In this document: positions 11,958 through 16,454 of the stretch, piece by piece | Layout: the number at the start of each line of letters is the position of its first letter | Numbering within the stretch: the first letter of the stretch is position 1 | From: Candidatus Adlerbacteria bacterium RIFCSPHIGHO2_02_FULL_54_18 | GTDB taxonomy: Bacteria > Patescibacteriota > Minisyncoccia > Phycocordibacterales > SBAW01 | Direction: 5' to 3' | Assembly (NCBI GenBank): GCA_001775445.1 | Contig: MEWV01000008.1 | Coordinates: 1-16,454, forward strand | DNA: 16,454 nucleotides | Made by a program: the position numbers and the translations under genes | Notes under the pieces: model-generated | Seen by the model: only the letters and a program-made list of their open reading frames with translations | What the model was told of the DNA's origin: nothing | Database searches by the model: none

Positions 11958-13087
11958 AGAAAGTCCTCATATTTTCCCTAGCCTACTACCCGCGCGTGGG
12001 CGGGGCCGAGGTGGCTATAAAAAAAATTACAAACAATATCAAGGATATTGAATTTCATATGGTGACGATGCGATTTTCTTCGGCCGACAAGAAAAAAGAA
12101 AAAAATGAAAATGTTACGATCCATCGTGTAGGGCAGGGAAGCGGCTACTTTTCAAAAATTCTTTTTATTCCGCTCGCGGCTTGGGAAGCACGTCGGCTCC
12201 ACAAAACAGAAAAATTTGATGCGGTATGGGTGATGATGAGCTATATGCTCCTACCATTCTTGCTCTCGGGTCTGCGCATACCGTACGCGCTCACGCTGCA
12301 AGAGGGCGACACCGAGCATCACATGTTTAGACGCCTACGCATCTTGCCGTTTTTACCGCTTATAAATCGTGGATTTCGCGGGGCAACGGTCGTGCAAGTG
12401 ATATCCAACTATCTCGGCACCTGGGCTCGCAAGCGCGGATTTACAGGGACTCTTGAAATTATCCCCAATGGCTGTGATGTCTTTTGGTTTGGTCAAAACA
12501 TTCTAGCAGACAACAGAAGCCGATTCTGGACACAGAGAGGTATACCCAGCAACAACATCATTCTTATCACCACCTCAAGATTGGTACATAAAAATGCGGT
12601 AGACGATGTCATTCGTGCGCTTTTGGAACTTCCAAAAAATATTCATTTTGTAATATGTGGAGAGGGACCACTCGATTCGTATCTGAAGAATCTTAGAAAA
12701 AAACTTAAATTGTCCGAGCGTGTACATTTTATGGGACAAATTTCTAATACAACTCTTGTACATTATTTGCATGCGTCGAACATTTTTATACGCCCCTCCC
12801 GCTCCGAAGGCATGGGTAACTCTTTCATCGAAGCGATGGCCGCGGGGCTGCCAGTCATCGCAACTCAAGAAGGGGGTCTCAAGGATTTTATTTCACCCGA
12901 GGTTGCCTGGGTGGTAGAGAAAAACCGGCCCGACCAAATAGCGTTGCAAATTAAGGACATTTTAGGGAACCCCGAGCACACACAAAAGGTTATAGAAAGT
13001 GCGCGTAATCTGGCTGTCCAAAAATACGACTGGCAGTTGTTGGCGCACGATATGCGGGAGAAGGTTTTCTCCCGACTTTTTACATGA
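11954..13087 (+). CDS. GT4-family glycosyltransferase
   Basis: A 377-aa GT-B fold transferase for surface polysaccharide or glycolipid. The N-terminus MKKVLIFSLAYYPRVGGAEVAIKKI is the usual acceptor-domain start with the GG(A/I)E loop. The C-terminal donor-binding half has TTSRLVHKNAVDDVIRAL (206-223), FVICGEGPL (232-240), the E-x7-E signature at Glu285/Glu293 (RSEGMGNSFIEAMAAGLPVIAT), then EGGLKDF. Start ATG 11954 overlaps the upstream stop by 4 nt; an upstream in-frame TTG lies inside the SDR gene. The sugar specificity cannot be read. Confidence 0.88.
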   Translation: MKKVLIFSLAYYPRVGGAEVAIKKITNNIKDIEFHMVTMRFSSADKKKEKNENVTIHRVGQGSGYFSKILFIPLAAWEARRLHKTEKFDAVWVMMSYMLLPFLLSGLRIPYALTLQEGDTEHHMFRRLRILPFLPLINRGFRGATVVQVISNYLGTWARKRGFTGTLEIIPNGCDVFWFGQNILADNRSRFWTQRGIPSNNIILITTSRLVHKNAVDDVIRALLELPKNIHFVICGEGPLDSYLKNLRKKLKLSERVHFMGQISNTTLVHYLHASNIFIRPSRSEGMGNSFIEAMAAGLPVIATQEGGLKDFISPEVAWVVEKNRPDQIALQIKDILGNPEHTQKVIESARNLAVQKYDWQLLAHDMREKVFSRLFT

Positions 13088-14073
13088 AAATTCTTATTGC
13101 AACCGGCCTGTATCCTCCTGAAAGTGGCGGGCCAGCCACCTACAGCAAACTGCTTGCCGAGCGCCTGCCGGCGCTTGGTTTTGATGTATCCGTACTGCCG
13201 TTTAGGGTAGTGCGGCATTTGCCCAAGATACTTCGTCATATCGCATACTTTTTTAAAATAGTATTTCGCTCTGCAGATATTGTGTATGCGCAAGACACGG
13301 TGAGTGTTGGATTGCCAGCAGCTCTTGCATGTTTACTTACGGGAAGAAAGTTCATAGTCCGTGTCCCGGGTGACTATGCGTGGGAGCAGGCGCGCCAACG
13401 TTTTGACGTTACCGACGAGCTCGACGAATTCCAAAAGAAATCATATGGTCTACGTGTATGGCTCCTGCGCACAGTGCAAAAGTGTGTCTTAAACCGTGCT
13501 CGCGCGGTAGTGGTCCCGAGTCAGTACATGAAAGGAATAGTCAGAAAGTGGCGCCTTACTCCCGAGGTGTCAGTGGTCTACAGCAGTATAGATATGCCCC
13601 GACCGGCTGAGATAAATCATCCACAGGGTTTTTTGGTGGTCACCATAGCACGTCCAGTCCCATGGAAAGGTCTCGAAGGCCTTAAGCGTGTTGTGGCTCG
13701 AGAAAAAAATTGGCACCTAGAGATTGTAAATGATCTACCCCACGCAGAAGCCATGGGGTGGGTAAAAGCAGCAGATGTATTTGTGCTTAACTCAACATAT
13801 GAGGGTCTTTCCCACGCACTCATTGAAGCTATGATGCTCGGCACCCCAGTTGTTGCAACGCAAGTTGGGGGTAATCCTGAACTAGTTGAAAATGGAGTCA
13901 CGGGTCTTCTCGTCAAACCAAAAGATGATGAATCTCTTTACAGAGCTTTAAAAGATGTTGAGCAAAACAAAGAAGCGGCTCGTGCGCGTAGCAAGATTGC
14001 CCAAGCAAAGTCCACCACCTTTTCAATTGACCGTACGATAAAGGAGCTCGCCACACTTTTACGCACAATATGA
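13084..14073 (+). CDS. GT4-family glycosyltransferase
   Basis: A 329-aa GT-B transferase. The acceptor domain begins MKILIATGLYPPESGGPATYS; GDYAWEQARQRF (96-107) is a segment seen in several CPR GT4 proteins. The donor domain has TIARPVPWKGLEGL (187-200) and the E-x7-E signature at Glu240/Glu248 (TYEGLSHALIEAMMLGTPVVAT), followed by VGGNPELVENGVTGLLV. It is shorter than typical GT4 (about 370 aa), with the loop between the domains trimmed. It is coupled to both neighbours by 4-nt overlaps. Confidence 0.88.
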   Translation: MKILIATGLYPPESGGPATYSKLLAERLPALGFDVSVLPFRVVRHLPKILRHIAYFFKIVFRSADIVYAQDTVSVGLPAALACLLTGRKFIVRVPGDYAWEQARQRFDVTDELDEFQKKSYGLRVWLLRTVQKCVLNRARAVVVPSQYMKGIVRKWRLTPEVSVVYSSIDMPRPAEINHPQGFLVVTIARPVPWKGLEGLKRVVAREKNWHLEIVNDLPHAEAMGWVKAADVFVLNSTYEGLSHALIEAMMLGTPVVATQVGGNPELVENGVTGLLVKPKDDESLYRALKDVEQNKEAARARSKIAQAKSTTFSIDRTIKELATLLRTI

Positions 14074-14960
14074 AAGTCCTGATGATTACTGGCGATAAGA
14101 ATTTTTCCGCGAGTCCGCGCTTTGCGCTGCAGGCAGCGCAGGTCGAGCGGCTCGGGGTTGTTTATATAGGATGGGGAAGTTTGTGGCCGAAAGTTCCCGC
14201 TGGGCAGTTTGACGTAGTGACCGCGCAGGACCCCCTGCTGCGCGGCGCGTTTGCGCGTCGTGCGGCAAAAAAAATAGGGGCGCGGTTTAATGTGCAAGTC
14301 CATATGGATTTGCAAGTACTGCCGTGGTGGAAGCATATTCTTGCACGAATTATTTTGAGGCACGCAGACTCTATCCGCGTTGTGTCGGAAAAAATAAAGA
14401 AACAAGTGCAGAACATGGGTGTTACCGCACCGATATCTGTACTACCTGTATATATCGACATATCCAAATTTCGAAATATCATACACCAACCCAGTAAGTC
14501 AGACTTACTGGGTGGAAATATCCTTTGGTTGGGACGGTTTGAGGATGAAAAGGACCCCTTGTGTGCGATTGAAGTACTCAAAAAGGTTCCAAACGCCAGA
14601 TTGGTCATGCTCGGCTCCGGCAGTTTAGAGAAAAAACTTAAGAAATCGGCCGCGGGCTTAGAAATAGAGTTTCCCGGTTGGCAGGATCCTGCCGCATATC
14701 TCGCGGAGGCGGATGTGGTGCTCTCTACCTCGAAACATGAGAGCTACGGTGCGAGTATTATAGAGGCGCTCGCGGCAGGGGTGCCGGTGGTATCGCCAGA
14801 CATCGGCGTAGCACGCGAGGCGGGCGCCGCGGTGGCGGCAAGGCCGGACCTTGCTCATGCGGTCGCCGAAGTATTGCGCTCTGGCGGCAAGGGAGACTTA
14901 AAGATACATTTATTAAACGAACAGGAGTGGGGGCAACAATGGAAGCAATCACTTACCTAA
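14070..14960 (+). CDS. GT4-family glycosyltransferase carrying an in-frame palindromic insert
   Basis: A 296-aa GT-B transferase with a reduced acceptor domain (MKVLMITGDKNFSASPRF). The donor domain begins at ILWLGRFEDEKDPLCAIEVL (151-170), with LVMLGSGSLEKKL (178-190) and the E-x7-E signature at Glu224/Glu232 (KHESYGASIIEALAAGVPVV). Residues 141-148 (PSKSDLLG) are encoded by a 25-bp palindrome at 14489-14513 that is nearly identical to one in the group II intron. It falls in the linker between the two domains, where an insertion should be tolerated, and the frame is kept. Otherwise an ordinary member of this cluster. Confidence 0.87.
   Translation: MKVLMITGDKNFSASPRFALQAAQVERLGVVYIGWGSLWPKVPAGQFDVVTAQDPLLRGAFARRAAKKIGARFNVQVHMDLQVLPWWKHILARIILRHADSIRVVSEKIKKQVQNMGVTAPISVLPVYIDISKFRNIIHQPSKSDLLGGNILWLGRFEDEKDPLCAIEVLKKVPNARLVMLGSGSLEKKLKKSAAGLEIEFPGWQDPAAYLAEADVVLSTSKHESYGASIIEALAAGVPVVSPDIGVAREAGAAVAARPDLAHAVAEVLRSGGKGDLKIHLLNEQEWGQQWKQSLT
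14489..14513. repeat. Palindromic element, copy 2 (in glycosyltransferase CDS)
   Basis: The same 11-nt arms as copy 1 around a central A, with one more A/T pair outside (12 + 1 + 12). It is read in frame as PSKSDLLG plus neighbouring residues. It could also form a hairpin in the mRNA. Confidence 0.85.
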
Positions 14961-14964
14961 CTAT

Positions 14965-15819
14965 ATGAACATAGGATTTATTGGACAGGGATTTATCGGC
15001 AAGAGCTACGCAGACGACATGGAGCGCCGCGGCTATACAGTTGTGCGCTACGCGCTGGAAAGTCCGTATCGCAGCAATAAAGAAAAAATAAAAAGCTGCA
15101 CCATCGTTTTTATTGCAGTACCAACACCCACTACTCCAAAAGGATTCGATTACTCAGTTGTGGAAGGGGCGCTTGCGCTTGTCGGCAGGGGTAAAACGGC
15201 AGTCATCAAATCGACCATATTGCCGGGGACTACGGCTAAACTCCAAAAAAAGTTCCCCAAAGTATTGATTATGCATTCCCCCGAATTTTTGGTCCTTAAA
15301 CAGGCAGCCGAAGATGCCGCCCGCCCTTTGCGTAATATTGTTGGTATTCCACGGCAAACGGCCGCCTATCGTGCCGCTGCGCGGAAAGTGCTTAAGATTT
15401 TGCCGCACGCTCCGTTTGAACTTGTTTGCGCGGCAAAGGAGGCCGAACTAGTTAAATATGGCGGCAATTTTTTTCTGTATCTTAAAGTGCTTTACGCCAA
15501 CTTGATGTATGAGCTATGCGAGGCCGCGGGGGCGGAGTATGGGGCGGTGAGCAAAGCTATTGCCGCTGATCCGCGCATCGGGCCGTCGCATCTGCGAGTG
15601 CTGCACGATAGCGGGCACAAGGGGGCAAAACGTGGGCGCGGCGCCGGGGGCGTCTGCTTTATCAAAGACATTGCCGCACTCGCAGAATTTTATAAAAAAA
15701 AGGTGGGCGACAAGAGAGGTGCAGCGCTTATAGACGCGACCATCGCAAAAAATACCGCGCTTTTGCGCGCTTCAAAGAAAGACCTCAATTTACTAAAAGG
15801 CGTGTACGGACAAGTATGA
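14965..15819 (+). CDS. Short UDP-glucose/GDP-mannose dehydrogenase-family protein
   Basis: A 284-aa NAD-dependent enzyme of the family that oxidises UDP-glucose, UDP-sugars or GDP-mannose to uronic acids. Seen: GFIGQGFIGKSYA (4-16), FIAVPTPT (49-56), IKSTILPGTT (81-90), HSPEFL (104-109), the central-domain helix AELVKYGGNFFLYLKVLYANLMYELCE (160-186), and the catalytic Cys231 in GAGGVCFIKDIAAL. The usual GGxC(F/L)PKD motif has Ile for Pro. The C-terminal UDP-binding domain (about 100-150 aa in full-length enzymes of 390-450 aa) is missing. The family is clear, but activity as a normal dehydrogenase is uncertain. It starts 4 nt after the previous stop and overlaps the next gene by 4 nt. Confidence 0.82.
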   Translation: MNIGFIGQGFIGKSYADDMERRGYTVVRYALESPYRSNKEKIKSCTIVFIAVPTPTTPKGFDYSVVEGALALVGRGKTAVIKSTILPGTTAKLQKKFPKVLIMHSPEFLVLKQAAEDAARPLRNIVGIPRQTAAYRAAARKVLKILPHAPFELVCAAKEAELVKYGGNFFLYLKVLYANLMYELCEAAGAEYGAVSKAIAADPRIGPSHLRVLHDSGHKGAKRGRGAGGVCFIKDIAALAEFYKKKVGDKRGAALIDATIAKNTALLRASKKDLNLLKGVYGQV

Positions 15820-16454
15820 AACTTCTTATTACTACACAGGCGCTCGATCAACACGACTCTGACCTCGGGTTTTTTGTGCGCTGGGTAGAGGAGTTTGCCA
15901 AGCATTGTGCGCAGGTAACCGTTGTATGCCTGCGCGAGGGGGAGCACGCGCTATCGCACAATGTCCGCATACATGTAGTACCCCGCGGCAAACTTGCACG
16001 CACAGCCAGGTTGTTGAGGATAATGATGTCAGAGGAGTATAATGCCGTGTTTGTCCATATGAACCCAGAGTATTTGGTGTTAGTGGGGTGGCTATGGCGC
16101 CTGCGCGGCAAGCAGAGTGCACTATGGTACACACACAAAAGCGTTGACCTGAAACTCCGTATTGCGGAGAAATTTGCCGACGTCATTTTTACCGCGTCGA
16201 AAGAAAGCTTCCGCCTGCGCAGCTATAAAGTGCGTGTGATGGGACATGGCATCGACACGGACTTCTTTTGCCCCGACCCGCAGGCGGTGCGCAAAGAGCG
16301 CCTGCTTTCGGTAGGGCGACTTATGCCGAGCAAACGTCACGATCTGGCAATACAAGCGGCAGTTGAGCAAGGTCGAACCTTGCTCATTGCAGGTGAGGGG
16401 CCGGAGCGCAAAAACTTGGAAGTGTTGGCACAAAAACTCGGCGCTCAGGTGAAA
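15816..16454 (+). CDS. GT4-family glycosyltransferase, 3' end beyond the window
   Basis: An open frame of 213 codons running off the window end, translated by hand. It starts MKLLITTQALDQHDSDLGFF and includes SALWYTHKSVDLKLRIAEKFADVIFTAS (the usual acceptor-to-donor transition), VMGHGIDTDFF, and the donor-domain start LLSVGRLMPSKRHDLAIQA with LIAGEGPERKNLEVLA. The E-x7-E signature would lie past the edge. ATG 15816 overlaps the upstream TGA. Confidence 0.85.
   Translation, partial: MKLLITTQALDQHDSDLGFFVRWVEEFAKHCAQVTVVCLREGEHALSHNVRIHVVPRGKLARTARLLRIMMSEEYNAVFVHMNPEYLVLVGWLWRLRGKQSALWYTHKSVDLKLRIAEKFADVIFTASKESFRLRSYKVRVMGHGIDTDFFCPDPQAVRKERLLSVGRLMPSKRHDLAIQAAVEQGRTLLIAGEGPERKNLEVLAQKLGAQVK

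Noticed and set aside
1..16454. CRISPR array, transposase or integrase
   Set aside because: No regularly spaced repeats and no DDE, tyrosine or serine recombinase motifs were seen on either strand.

Overview
The window looks like a Patescibacteria (CPR) genome, most likely a Parcubacteria-type lineage. The evidence is an intron-bearing, divergent 16S rRNA gene with no adjacent 23S, short versions of MurD, MurC and RsmI, a VirD4/HerA-type ATPase with a proline-rich tail, a ComEA-like helix-hairpin-helix protein fused to PKD and lamin-tail-like modules, and a dense run of GT4 glycosyltransferases. The lineage call is inferred from gene content; no tree was made.

Region 1 (1-1140) is the end of a 16S rRNA locus read on the + strand. 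Bases 1-652 are the 3' part of a group II intron: late domain I, domains II/III, a domain IV without a reverse transcriptase, a domain V hairpin with a CGC triad, and a domain VI-like hairpin ending in AT. The 3' exon starts at 653 with CCGCCCGTC, which places the junction just before E. coli position C1399, next to the decoding site. Domain IV is closed by a perfect 20-bp inverted repeat and holds what looks like the 3' portion of a tRNA including CCA. The 16S exon ends around 782, and its tail lacks the CCTCC anti-Shine-Dalgarno sequence. No 23S follows; the next 400 bases contain palindromic repeats.

Region 2 (1140-2460) has small stand-alone units: a possible 22-codon ORF, a divergent cold-shock protein gene with a palindromic promoter, tRNA-Ile(GAT), tRNA-Leu(CAG), a small Cys/Arg-rich ORF, and a convergent yggU/DUF167 gene. 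Several of these end in clear intrinsic terminators.

Region 3 (2536-7800) begins with a membrane-anchored fasciclin-domain protein broken by an in-frame TAA. It continues with murD-murC-rsmI (peptidoglycan precursor ligases and the 16S C1402 2'-O-methylase), then a two-TM small protein and a membrane-anchored conserved protein of unknown function.

Region 4 (7800-11077) has a small orphan gene with its own terminator, the VirD4/HerA-type ATPase and the HhH-PKD-LTD surface protein, suggesting DNA handling at the envelope. Region 5 (11100-16454) is a tightly packed surface-polysaccharide operon: an SDR nucleotide-sugar epimerase/dehydratase, three complete GT4 glycosyltransferases, a short UDP-glucose-dehydrogenase-family protein, and a fourth GT4 cut by the window end. 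Most of its junctions are 4-nt ATGA overlaps.

Three observations stand out. (a) The 16S tail has no anti-SD, and two ORFs start 6-7 bases after a TATACT box, consistent with leaderless mRNAs. (b) A near-identical 23-bp palindrome sits both in the group II intron and, in frame as PSKSDLLG, in a glycosyltransferase, suggesting a mobile palindromic element. (c) The ORF-less intron carries a tRNA-derived insert in domain IV.
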